Source: CAYJFG01 sp964369405
Lineage (GTDB): Bacteria; Bacillota; Clostridia; Oscillospirales; Acutalibacteraceae
DNA: 64,000 bases
Assembly: GCA_964369405.1 (NCBI GenBank)
Contig: CAYJGB010000007.1
Coordinates: 1 to 64,000 of the forward strand
Direction of reading: 5' to 3'
Positions 17,002-24,409 of the stretch are shown one piece after another. The translations under genes were made by a program, and so were the position numbers. The notes below the pieces were generated by a model, which was not told the origin of the DNA, did no database searches, and worked only from the letters and a program-made list of their open reading frames with translations. The stretch's first letter is position 1; each line of letters starts with the position of its first letter.

Positions 17002-18144
17002 TTATTCATCAAACATCTTTTTGATTTTATCAAAAAATCCTTTTCTCTTTTGATAATGCTTATCTCCTAAAGATGCATCAAATTCTTTTAACAACTCTTT
17101 TTGTTTACCATTTAAACTTTTTGGCACTTCAATAACTATTTTTACATACTGGTCGCCTCTACCTCGTCCGTTTAAATGCTCTATTCCTTTACCTTTTAAT
17201 TTAAACACGTCATTTGGTTGAGTTCCTTCATGAATATTGTAACTTACTTTACCATCTAATGTAGGTACTGTTACTTCTCCACCTAATGTAGCTTGTATAA
17301 ATGTTATTGGCAAGTCACACCATACATCGTCACCTCTTCTATCAAATATTGCATGAGGTCTAACATTAATATATACGTGTAAATCTCCGTATGGTCCATT
17401 GTTTGTTCCAGCGTTTCCATGTCCAGGTACATTTAATATTCTATCTTCGCTAATTCCTGCTGGTATGTCTACATCTACAGTGCGTTTAGTTTTTTTACGC
17501 CCTGTTCCCATACAACTTTTACAAGGTGTATCTATCACTTTTCCTTTTCCCTTACATTTATCACAAGTTCTAGCCGTTTGAATTACTCCAAATGGTGTTC
17601 TTTGATTAATTTTTACTTGACCTGTACCACCACAAGCTGTACAAGTTTTTGGTGATGTTCCCTTTGCACTACCGTTACCATTACATTCTGAACAAGTGCT
17701 GATATTGTGGTATGTTACAGTTTTTTTGCAACCTTTTGCCGCTTCTTCAAAGTTGATATCTACTGTTGTTTCAATATCTGCTCCACGTCTAGGTGCGTTT
17801 GGATTTCCTCCACCATTTCTGCCACCAAAACCACCAAAGAAACTGTTAAATATATCTCCTAAATCAACTTCTTGACCAAACGGACTGCCACCAGCAGCAC
17901 CTGCACCATAACTAGGGTCTACTCCTGCGTGTCCAAACTGGTCGTATCTAGCTTTTTTATCTTTATCAGATAGCACTTCGTATGCTTCGTTTATTTCTTT
18001 AAAATTTGCTTCTGCTTGTTTATCACCAGGGTTTAAATCTGGATGATATTTTTTTGCTTGTTGCCTAAATGCTTTTTTAATCTCATCATCACTAGCACCT
18101 TTAGACAATCCCATAACTTCATAATAATCTCTTTTATCTGCCAA
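17002..18144 (-). CDS. dnaJ: Chaperone DnaJ (Hsp40)
   Basis: This 380-aa co-chaperone stimulates DnaK ATPase and binds unfolded proteins. It has the J domain (residues 5-70) with HPD in KYHPDLNPG, a Gly/Phe-rich linker, four CxxCxGxG zinc repeats (residues about 148-215) and the C-terminal substrate-binding domain. The start is TTG at 18144, with GGAGG 8 nt upstream and no nearby ATG. An unusually long 480-bp gap, with hairpins and a tandem repeat, separates it from dnaK. Confidence 0.97.
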   Translation of the reverse strand: MADKRDYYEVMGLSKGASDDEIKKAFRQQAKKYHPDLNPGDKQAEANFKEINEAYEVLSDKDKKARYDQFGHAGVDPSYGAGAAGGSPFGQEVDLGDIFNSFFGGFGGRNGGGNPNAPRRGADIETTVDINFEEAAKGCKKTVTYHNISTCSECNGNGSAKGTSPKTCTACGGTGQVKINQRTPFGVIQTARTCDKCKGKGKVIDTPCKSCMGTGRKKTKRTVDVDIPAGISEDRILNVPGHGNAGTNNGPYGDLHVYINVRPHAIFDRRGDDVWCDLPITFIQATLGGEVTVPTLDGKVSYNIHEGTQPNDVFKLKGKGIEHLNGRGRGDQYVKIVIEVPKSLNGKQKELLKEFDASLGDKHYQKRKGFFDKIKKMFDE

Positions 18145-18282
18145 AATAACAGCCTCCTAAAAAACTTTATCTTATATATTCTACTCTAATATGTAAAAAT
18201 AGTCTATACCTTTTTTAAATGATTAAGTGTTTTTTAAAGATTAATCACTTAAAAAAGAAATAAATTTTTAAACATCTATTTA

Positions 18283-18351
18283 AACACGTGTTTAGACTGA
18301 TAAAAATCGCACAATTTTTCTGCACGATTTTTAAACAGTCTTTAACGTGTT
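18283..18351. other. Long imperfect hairpin between dnaK and dnaJ
   Basis: Three nested arm pairs lie in one 69-bp palindrome: AACACGT/ACGTGTT (18283-18289 with 18345-18351), AGACTG/CAGTCT (18294-18299 with 18336-18341) and AAAAATCG/CGATTTTT (18302-18309 with 18325-18332). A second small inverted repeat, TTAAGTG/CACTTAA, lies at 18223-18252. It may act as a terminator or processing site that lowers dnaJ expression relative to dnaK; that role is inference. Confidence 0.6.
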
Positions 18352-18404
18352 AATATATTATTGGTTTTGTGAATAATTCTTTTAAATCTTGTTATCAGTC
18401 ATAC

Positions 18405-18623
18405 GAAGCATATCTGAAAAATTCATCTTGCACTTTTAGTTATTTTTTCGATAGGCAAGTATTTAAGCGACGATAAGGCTATGTGCCTATTAAGCGTTAA
18501 ATATGAAGCATATCGGAAAAATTCATCTTACATCTTTAGTTATTTTTTCGATAGGCAAGTATTTAAGCGACGATAAGGCTATGTGCCTATTAAGCGAAAA
18601 ATATGAAGCATATCGGAAAAATT
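18405..18623. repeat. Tandem 100-bp direct repeat downstream of dnaK
   Basis: Two near-identical 100-bp units (18405-18504 and 18505-18604) are followed by the first 19 bp of a third, which runs into the dnaK stop region. Each unit starts GAAGCATATC and contains the arms ATAGGCA and TGCCTAT about 27 bp apart. Only about half a dozen bases differ between units 1 and 2, mostly in the first third. There is no convincing ORF or ribosome binding site. Confidence 0.9.
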
Positions 18624-18624
18624 T

Positions 18625-20469
18625 TTATTCTACGTCTTTAAAGTCTGCGTCGTATACATTATCCTCTGGTTGTGGTTGTGCTGCTTGACCTTGCTCAGGT
18701 GCTACACCTTGTGCAGTAGGGTCTGCTCCTTGAGGTGCTTGTTGTTGATACATTTTTGCAGAAACCTCGTGTAATGATTTTTGCATATCTTCGCTTGCCA
18801 TTTTTATTAAGTCAACATCATTTTTTGTTATAGCCTCTTTAACTGCTGATACTTTTGTGTTAAGAGTTGTTTTATCTGCTTCATCAATTTTATCTGCGTT
18901 TTCGTTTAGTAGTTTTTCTACTTGATAACACATATTTTCAGCTTCGTTTTTAACATCTACTTCTTCACGACGTTTTTTATCTTCGTTTGCAAATTCTTCA
19001 GCATTTTTAACAGCTTTGTCAATATCTTCTTTAGACATATTTGTGCTTGAAGAAATTGTTATTTTTTGTTCTTTTCCTGTTCCTAAATCTTTAGCAGATA
19101 CATTAACAATACCGTTAGCATCTATATCAAAAGTAACTTCAATTTGAGGAACACCTCTCATTGCAGGAGCAATTCCTGATAATGCAAATAATCCTAGTTG
19201 TTTATTATCTCTTGCAAACTCTCTCTCTCCTTGTAGCACGTTAACCTCAACTTGAGTTTGGTTATCGGCAGCAGTTGAGAATATTTGACTTTTCTTTGTA
19301 GGGATAGTTGTGTTACGCTCAATAATTTTAGTCATAACTCCACCCATAGTTTCTACACCTAATGATAGAGGTGTAACGTCTAATAGTAGTAACCCGTCAA
19401 CTTCTCCACCTAATACGCCACCTTGAATAGCAGCACCAACAGCAACACATTCATCTGGGTTAATACCTTTGAATGGGTCTTTGCCAATTAAACCTTTAAC
19501 AGCCTCTTGAACTGCTGGTATTCTTGAAGAACCACCAACCATTAACACTTTATCAATCTCACCAATTGATAAACCACTATCTTGTAATGCACGTCTAACA
19601 GGAGTCATTGTATTTTCTACTAAGTCTGCTGTTAGCTCGTTAAATTTTGCTCTTGTTAAAGATAAATCTAAATGTTTAGGGCCTGTTGCGTCTGCTGTGA
19701 TAAAAGGTAGGTTAATTGCTGCTTGAGTAACGCCTGATAACTCTATTTTAGCTTTTTCTGCAGCTTCTTTAAGTCTTTGCATAGCCATTTTATCTGATTG
19801 TAGGTCTATTCCACTTTCTGCTTTAAATGATTGAGCCATCCAGTCAATAACTCTTTTATCAAAGTCATCGCCACCTAGTTTATTATTACCAGCAGTAGCT
19901 AAAACTTCTTGTACGCCGTCGCCCATTTCTATAATAGATACATCAAAAGTACCACCACCTAAGTCATATACCATAACTTTTTGGTCATTTTCTTTATCTA
20001 TTCCGTATGATAACGCAGCTGCTGTAGGCTCGTTAATAATTCTTTTTACGTCTAAACCAGCTATTTTCCCTGCATCTTTAGTTGCTTGACGTTGTGCATC
20101 TGTAAAATATGCTGGAACTGTAATAACAGCACTTGTAACTGTCTCACCTAAATATGCTTCAGCATCTGCTTTTAGTTTTTGTAAAATCATAGCTGAAATT
20201 TCTTGTGGTGTGTAATTCTTACCGTCAACGCTTACTTTGTATGCTGTACCCATTTCTCTTTTGATAGATGCAATTGTTCTATCTGGGTTTGTAATTGCTT
20301 GACGTTTTGCTACTTGACCTACTAATCTTTCGCCAGTTTTAGAAAAACCAACTACTGATGGTGTTGTTCTAGCACCTTCTGCATTAGCTATAACTACAGG
20401 TTCTCCACCTTCTATAACTGCTACACATGAATTTGTTGTACCTAAATCTATACCTATTGTCTTTGCCAT
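18625..20469 (-). CDS. dnaK: Chaperone DnaK (Hsp70)
   Basis: This 614-aa ATP-dependent chaperone has its N-terminal ATPase domain with GIDLGTTNSCVAV at the start, IINEPTAAALSYG near residue 142 and VYDLGGGTFDVS near 168. The substrate-binding domain and a Gln/Pro-rich C-terminal tail ending in DADFKDVE follow. Length and order are normal for Firmicutes. A GGAGG site lies upstream. It follows grpE by 51 bp in the heat-shock operon controlled by CIRCE/HrcA. Confidence 0.98.
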   Translation of the reverse strand: MAKTIGIDLGTTNSCVAVIEGGEPVVIANAEGARTTPSVVGFSKTGERLVGQVAKRQAITNPDRTIASIKREMGTAYKVSVDGKNYTPQEISAMILQKLKADAEAYLGETVTSAVITVPAYFTDAQRQATKDAGKIAGLDVKRIINEPTAAALSYGIDKENDQKVMVYDLGGGTFDVSIIEMGDGVQEVLATAGNNKLGGDDFDKRVIDWMAQSFKAESGIDLQSDKMAMQRLKEAAEKAKIELSGVTQAAINLPFITADATGPKHLDLSLTRAKFNELTADLVENTMTPVRRALQDSGLSIGEIDKVLMVGGSSRIPAVQEAVKGLIGKDPFKGINPDECVAVGAAIQGGVLGGEVDGLLLLDVTPLSLGVETMGGVMTKIIERNTTIPTKKSQIFSTAADNQTQVEVNVLQGEREFARDNKQLGLFALSGIAPAMRGVPQIEVTFDIDANGIVNVSAKDLGTGKEQKITISSSTNMSKEDIDKAVKNAEEFANEDKKRREEVDVKNEAENMCYQVEKLLNENADKIDEADKTTLNTKVSAVKEAITKNDVDLIKMASEDMQKSLHEVSAKMYQQQAPQGADPTAQGVAPEQGQAAQPQPEDNVYDADFKDVE

Positions 20470-20520
20470 AATAAATTCCTCCGATAATATTATTTATTTT
20501 TTTATTTTTATTTATTATAT

Positions 20521-21102
20521 TTAATCGCAATTTGCAACTTGTACCATTGCATAGCGAATAATTTTATCTCCTATTTTGTATCCTTTTTGAAAAACTTGAG
20601 CTAGTATATTTTCTCCTAGTTCCTCGTCTTCTATTTTTGATACTGCGTTGTGCATTTCTGGGTTAAATTCATCACCTTTTTCACCAAAGCCTTCAATATT
20701 CATCTTTTCAAAAGCTGAATTAAACTGTTGACTTAGAAGGTCTAATCCTTTTTTAAACTCATCAGGTGCATTTTGTGCTGAGGCAACTGCCATATCCATA
20801 CTATCTGCTACTGAAAGTAAATTTGTTACTGCTTTTGCTGTAGCATCAGAATAAATATTTAGTTTTTCGCTAGCTGTTCTTTTACGAAAATTATCGTATT
20901 CAGCCATTAACCTCAAGTAGCTTTCTTTTTGAGTTTTTAGCTCTTCTTGAAGTTTTTCAACCTCTTCGTTTTTCTTGTCTTTCTTAGATTTTTTCTTTGT
21001 TGCTTTTTCTTTTTTTTCTTCTACTGGTGTTTCTTGTTCTTCCTGAGTGTCTTGTGTGTTTTCTATAACTTCTTCGTTTATAGTTTCTTTCTCGTTATCC
21101 AC
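20521..21102 (-). CDS. grpE: Nucleotide exchange factor GrpE
   Basis: This factor of about 193 aa releases ADP from DnaK. A long acidic and lysine-rich low-complexity N-terminus and coiled coil (residues 1-75) is followed by the conserved YLRLMAEYDNFRKRT and the beta-domain ending KGYKIGDKIIRYAMVQVA. The first ATG (21111) is only 1 nt after the GGA site, so GTG at 21102, with about 9-nt spacing, is preferred. Using the ATG would add three residues. It sits between the 52-aa ORF and dnaK. Confidence 0.94.
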   Translation of the reverse strand: MDNEKETINEEVIENTQDTQEEQETPVEEKKEKATKKKSKKDKKNEEVEKLQEELKTQKESYLRLMAEYDNFRKRTASEKLNIYSDATAKAVTNLLSVADSMDMAVASAQNAPDEFKKGLDLLSQQFNSAFEKMNIEGFGEKGDEFNPEMHNAVSKIEDEELGENILAQVFQKGYKIGDKIIRYAMVQVANCD

Positions 21103-21151
21103 TTTAACCATTCCTTTCTATATATGTTATTTATATCAATTTCGATTTAAT

Positions 21152-21310
21152 TTACAGTATATTTAATGCTGTATCTATTATTAATCCTGCTGCATCAATT
21201 ATCGTTTCCGTAATCATTGTTTTTTTGTCGCTTTCTTGTATATGTTCTTCCAACACATTTTTATTTTTTTGCGCTTCTTCTATTTCTAGCTTTTCCTCTT
21301 CACTAATCAT
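21152..21310 (-). CDS. 52-aa acidic protein between hrcA and grpE, unknown
   Basis: ATG at 21310, with GAGGTG (21317-21322) 6 nt upstream, opens a 52-codon frame ending TAA at 21152. The first half is charged and predicted coiled coil (ISEEEKLEIEEAQKNK). The second half is amphipathic (TIIDAAGLIIDTALNIL). It lies 32 bp after hrcA and 41 bp before grpE on the same strand, so it is in the heat-shock operon. I do not recognise a family, and no such gene belongs to the standard hrcA-grpE-dnaK-dnaJ set. It could be a small membrane-associated or DnaK-related peptide, but nothing in the sequence proves a function. Confidence 0.6.
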   Translation of the reverse strand: MISEEEKLEIEEAQKNKNVLEEHIQESDKKTMITETIIDAAGLIIDTALNIL

Positions 21311-21342
21311 CTTAGTCACCTCTATATTTATATTTTATATAT

Positions 21343-22368
21343 CTATATTTCAAGTAACTGACTTATCATATCGCCTATTGTCTTACACATAAATTCAATT
21401 AATGCGATATTCTTTTTGTAATCCATTCTTAGTGGTCCGATTATCGCTAACGCTCCTGCTAACTGACCAGCGATACAATATCTCTTTGTGATTATACTAC
21501 AATTTTCAATACCTAGTGCATCTTCTAACCCTACAAAAATTTTAGTATCGTACTGAGTTGCTAACAAAAGTTTTTCTATTCTTTGGTTATCTGATAACAG
21601 ATTTGTTATCAAACGAATATCATTTAAACTAAAATCTTCCATAAATAGTAAATTGCTTTTACCATTAATAGTAGCGTTTAACATAGATGCTTCTTTTGCT
21701 GACTCCATAACAGCCATTAAAACATTTGGCATAAGTAAAGATAACTCTCCAAACTCTACAGCAGCCGACTGAATAAAAGCTTTAGTAATATCGTTTACAT
21801 ACTTATCGCAAAATTTCTCATTGATAAGTCTTTCAAACACTGATATAACTTCCTTAGTTAACACATAGTCACATCTAAAAAGGCGATTTTTAATCATACC
21901 TGTTGAAGTTATTAAAACTGCCATAGCAGTTTGTCTGCCTGTTTGTAAAAGATGTATTCTTTTAATAGTTGCATCATCACCTAAAGGAGTTGTGCATATA
22001 CAACAAGCACCAGTGACACCAGCTAACACAAAAGAACTTTCTTTTAAGATATGTTCAGGGTCATCTAAAACATTATAAAGTCTAGCCAAAACAAAATCTT
22101 GCTCGCTAGGTGATAATACATACTTACTAATAATTTTATCCAAATAATACTTATAACCTTTAGGAAGTGGTATTCTACCAGCTGAGGTATGTGGTTGAAT
22201 TAAATAACCGTCTTCTGATAAACTAGCAAGTTCGTTTCTAATAGTGGCAGAAGAAACAGAAATTTCCATAATATCAAGTAAAGCCTTAGAGCCAACTTGT
22301 TCGCCTGTTTTAATATAGCTTTCAATAACAGCTTCTAAAATTTTACTCTTACGTGGAGAAAGTTCCAA
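21343..22368 (-). CDS. hrcA: Heat-inducible transcription repressor HrcA
   Basis: This 341-aa repressor binds CIRCE and represses its own operon; GroEL modulates its activity in known systems. It has an N-terminal winged helix (ELSPRKSKILEAVI, SKALLDIMEISVSSATIRNE, HTSAGRIPLPKGYKYY) and then the C-terminal GAF-like regulatory domain ending with IGPLRMDYKKNIALIEF. The start is TTG at 22368 with GAGGTGG upstream. It is first in the operon, directly under the CIRCE element at 22398-22424. Confidence 0.96.
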   Translation of the reverse strand: MELSPRKSKILEAVIESYIKTGEQVGSKALLDIMEISVSSATIRNELASLSEDGYLIQPHTSAGRIPLPKGYKYYLDKIISKYVLSPSEQDFVLARLYNVLDDPEHILKESSFVLAGVTGACCICTTPLGDDATIKRIHLLQTGRQTAMAVLITSTGMIKNRLFRCDYVLTKEVISVFERLINEKFCDKYVNDITKAFIQSAAVEFGELSLLMPNVLMAVMESAKEASMLNATINGKSNLLFMEDFSLNDIRLITNLLSDNQRIEKLLLATQYDTKIFVGLEDALGIENCSIITKRYCIAGQLAGALAIIGPLRMDYKKNIALIEFMCKTIGDMISQLLEI

Positions 22369-22397
22369 ACTACCACCTCGCTTTTAATTTGCTTGCG

Positions 22398-22424
22398 TTA
22401 GCACTCTTGATGTTAGAGTGCTAA
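22398..22424. promoter_or_regulatory. CIRCE operator (HrcA binding site)
   Basis: There is an exact match to the CIRCE consensus: TTAGCACTC (22398-22406), a 9-bp spacer and GAGTGCTAA (22416-22424). It lies 30 bp upstream of hrcA and overlaps the expected transcription start. HrcA bound here would repress hrcA, the small ORF, grpE and dnaK. Confidence 0.98.
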
Positions 22425-22433
22425 CATATTTAT

Positions 22434-22462
22434 AATTTACCACTACTCTGCCAATTTGTCAA
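22434..22462 (-). promoter_or_regulatory. Promoter of the hrcA-grpE-dnaK operon
   Basis: Minus strand: a perfect TTGACA (22457-22462), a 17-bp spacer and TAAATT (22434-22439). It sits immediately upstream of CIRCE, the usual arrangement. Confidence 0.75.
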
Positions 22463-22631
22463 GTAAATATTTGTAAACAATTTGTTAACAACTATTTTTT
22501 CTCTGTAATTCTTCCAAATTATACAAATTAAACCCCATTTTAACTATTATTCTTGTTTTTCTATTGACTTATTAGTAATGTTTAACTATAATTTTAATAT
22601 ATCATTTTATTTATGGGAGGTATAAGTCTTT

Positions 22632-22955
22632 ATGTGGATTGCACTTATCGCTTCTTTTATTTGTTTATTAATTGCAGTGTTATTATTTACACCTTTATTT
22701 AAAAAATTACCACTTTACACACCTATTGCGTTATTTTTTCTTTTTGAGGGTGTTTGGACACTTGTTAATTACTTAGTATTACAGTTATCTCCAAACGACA
22801 GTGCTATGCAATATATTCATTATGCCGGCATTATAGTTTTTGGAGGATATTTAATATTATGTCTTTTTTACAGCAGACCAAAAGCTAACAGTAAAAACGA
22901 AACTAAAACAGAAAAAAAAGCAAAAACTAGTAATAGACGTAGGAAAAGGAATTGA
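22632..22955 (+). CDS. Small membrane protein with basic tail, unknown function
   Basis: I do not recognise a family for this 107-aa protein. Three hydrophobic segments (residues about 3-22, 32-50, 66-84) are followed by a strongly basic tail (KNETKTEKKAKTSNRRRKRN) that should face the cytosol. ATG follows a GGGAGGT site. It is 5 bp upstream of another small three-helix membrane protein, so the two probably work or at least are made together. Confidence 0.65.
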   Translation: MWIALIASFICLLIAVLLFTPLFKKLPLYTPIALFFLFEGVWTLVNYLVLQLSPNDSAMQYIHYAGIIVFGGYLILCLFYSRPKANSKNETKTEKKAKTSNRRRKRN

Positions 22956-22960
22956 TATAA

Positions 22961-23227
22961 ATGGAATATTTATATTCTTGTTTATGGTTCGGGGTTGGAA
23001 TTTACTTAATAATCAAAGGCATAAAAGACTATAAATTTTTATGCATATTTGGAGCATACTTTATATTTTTAGGTGGTTGGTGGTTAGCAGACGAACTTTT
23101 ACCATCAATAGACCTATTAAACGACCAACCTTATGCAAACATAGTAAGAGTTATATCTGCAATTATAGTAGGCTTTGGTATATACAAATACATAAAGCAG
23201 AAACGAAAAACTAAAGAAGAAAATTAA
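22961..23227 (+). CDS. Small membrane protein, partner of the preceding gene
   Basis: This 88-aa protein has three hydrophobic segments (about 5-20, 24-42, 62-77), a conserved-looking GGWWLADELLPS loop and a basic C-terminus (YIKQKRKTKEEN). It begins 5 bp after the previous gene and has similar size and topology, which suggests an ancient pair or duplication, although the sequences are not obviously alike. Function is unknown. Confidence 0.65.
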   Translation: MEYLYSCLWFGVGIYLIIKGIKDYKFLCIFGAYFIFLGGWWLADELLPSIDLLNDQPYANIVRVISAIIVGFGIYKYIKQKRKTKEEN

Positions 23228-23232
23228 AACAA

Positions 23233-23267
23233 AACCACACATAAACCGTTATGGCTTGTGTGTGGTT
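23233..23267. terminator. Terminator shared by the small membrane genes and tRNA-Ser
   Basis: The arms AACCACACA (23233-23241) and TGTGTGGTT (23259-23267) have further partial pairing inside. On the minus strand the stem is followed by TTGTTTTAATTTT, so it serves as an intrinsic terminator for the tRNA. On the plus strand it ends the gene pair. Confidence 0.75.
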
Positions 23268-23274
23268 GTTAGTT

Positions 23275-23367
23275 TGGCGGAGAGATGGGGATTCGAACCC
23301 CAGGTACGGTTAATGCCGTACACATGATTTCCAATCATGCTCCTTCGGCCAGCTCGGACACCTCTCC
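23275..23367 (-). tRNA. tRNA-Ser (anticodon GGA)
   Basis: This is a 93-nt class II tRNA with a long variable arm. The acceptor GGAGAGG pairs with TCTCTCC. The anticodon loop ATTGGAAATC gives GGA, reading UCC/UCU serine codons. The T arm contains GGTTCGAATCC. Discriminator G73 is normal for serine, and CCA is encoded (23275-23277). Confidence 0.96.
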
Positions 23368-23614
23368 ATATATTCGCAAAATTTCAATTCAATTGCTTAG
23401 ATATTATATATTAAATTTTTCAAAAAATCAAGTTTTTTAATAATATTATCTTATATATAGATAAATTAATACATTAAAATTAGTTATTTTATAAAACTTT
23501 CTGTTTATCGCAATTAGATAGTAAATATATATTGACAAATCTATCTATTAATATTATAATATTATACAGTGTTTTCTTATACCGTAATACAGTTTGAATT
23601 TAGAGGTGCAACTT

Positions 23615-24109
23615 ATGTTATTAGATTTAAAAAAAGTCTTTTTGAACGAAGATGAAAAAACTCAAGTAACATATAATCTAGATTTATCTACTGTAAAAAT
23701 AGACGGTATTTGCCCTATGTCACAACCAGTGGAGGTTTGTGCATTGGCTGAAAACAGAGCTGGTATTGTAAAACTTACTACAAATGTTAAGTTTGATTAC
23801 ACCAGACCATGTGATCGTTGCTCATCTGTTACGACTAAATTATTAGATTACACGTTCAAGCATACTTTAGTTGTTTCCCTAAGCGGTGATAGTAACGATA
23901 ATTTTGTAGAAACTCCAGATTATAAGCTAGATTTAGACGAGCTTATTACTTCTGATGTTATTTTAGAACTACCTTCTAAGTATCTTTGTGATGAAGATTG
24001 CAAAGGGTTATGCTTTAAATGTGGTGCTAACAAAAACAGCGAGTTATGTAATTGCGAAACGAAAGTCATTGACCCTCGTTTTGAAGTTTTAAAAGAGTTA
24101 TTAAATTAG
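23615..24109 (+). CDS. DUF177 (YceD-like) protein, rRNA accumulation factor
   Basis: This 164-aa protein is from the YceD/DUF177 family, which is linked to 23S rRNA accumulation and is almost always encoded just upstream of rpmF. The family cysteines can be seen: CDRCSS near residue 69 and a second set CDEDCKGLCFKCGANKN near 130. ATG at 23615 is chosen because GAGGTG (23603-23608) lies 6 nt upstream. The frame is open a little further, to 23594. It precedes rpmF by 47 bp, and the two form a conserved operon. Confidence 0.88.
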   Translation: MLLDLKKVFLNEDEKTQVTYNLDLSTVKIDGICPMSQPVEVCALAENRAGIVKLTTNVKFDYTRPCDRCSSVTTKLLDYTFKHTLVVSLSGDSNDNFVETPDYKLDLDELITSDVILELPSKYLCDEDCKGLCFKCGANKNSELCNCETKVIDPRFEVLKELLN

Positions 24110-24156
24110 AATATGTAAATATTCAAACATATTATTATATTAAGGAGGTGCTGATT

Positions 24157-24339
24157 GTGGCAGTACCAAAGAGAAAAACTTCTAAAGCTAGAAGAAACAC
24201 AAGACGTTCAAACGTATGGAAATTAAGTGCTCCAACACTTATGAAGTGTCCTAATTGTTCAGAGTACAAAACAGCTCACAGAGTTTGTGGAAGCTGTGGT
24301 TACTACAACGGTAGAGAAGTTATTAAAGTTGAAGCATAA
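24157..24339 (+). CDS. rpmF: 50S ribosomal protein L32
   Basis: This 60-aa protein of the large subunit is basic. It starts MAVPKRKTSKARRNTRRS and has a zinc ribbon with CPNC and CGSC. The start is GTG at 24157, with GGAGG (24144-24148) 8 nt upstream; the in-frame codons before it are not needed. It is followed by a strong terminator at 24358-24391. Confidence 0.97.
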   Translation: MAVPKRKTSKARRNTRRSNVWKLSAPTLMKCPNCSEYKTAHRVCGSCGYYNGREVIKVEA

Positions 24340-24357
24340 TTTTAGATTTACCTTAAG

Positions 24358-24391
24358 ATAGAGAAGGAGCTTATCCTTCTCTATTTTTTAG
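24358..24391 (+). terminator. Intrinsic terminator after rpmF
   Basis: The perfect 11-bp arms ATAGAGAAGGA and TCCTTCTCTAT enclose a 5-nt loop and are followed by TTTTTTA. It separates rpmF from the DUF512 gene that follows 19 bp later. Confidence 0.93.
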
Positions 24392-24409
24392 TATAGGAGT
24401 TTTTATCAT

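Noticed and set aside
18405..18623. CRISPR array
   Set aside because: The 100-bp units are contiguous and near-identical throughout, with no short repeats separated by unique spacers and no cas genes nearby.
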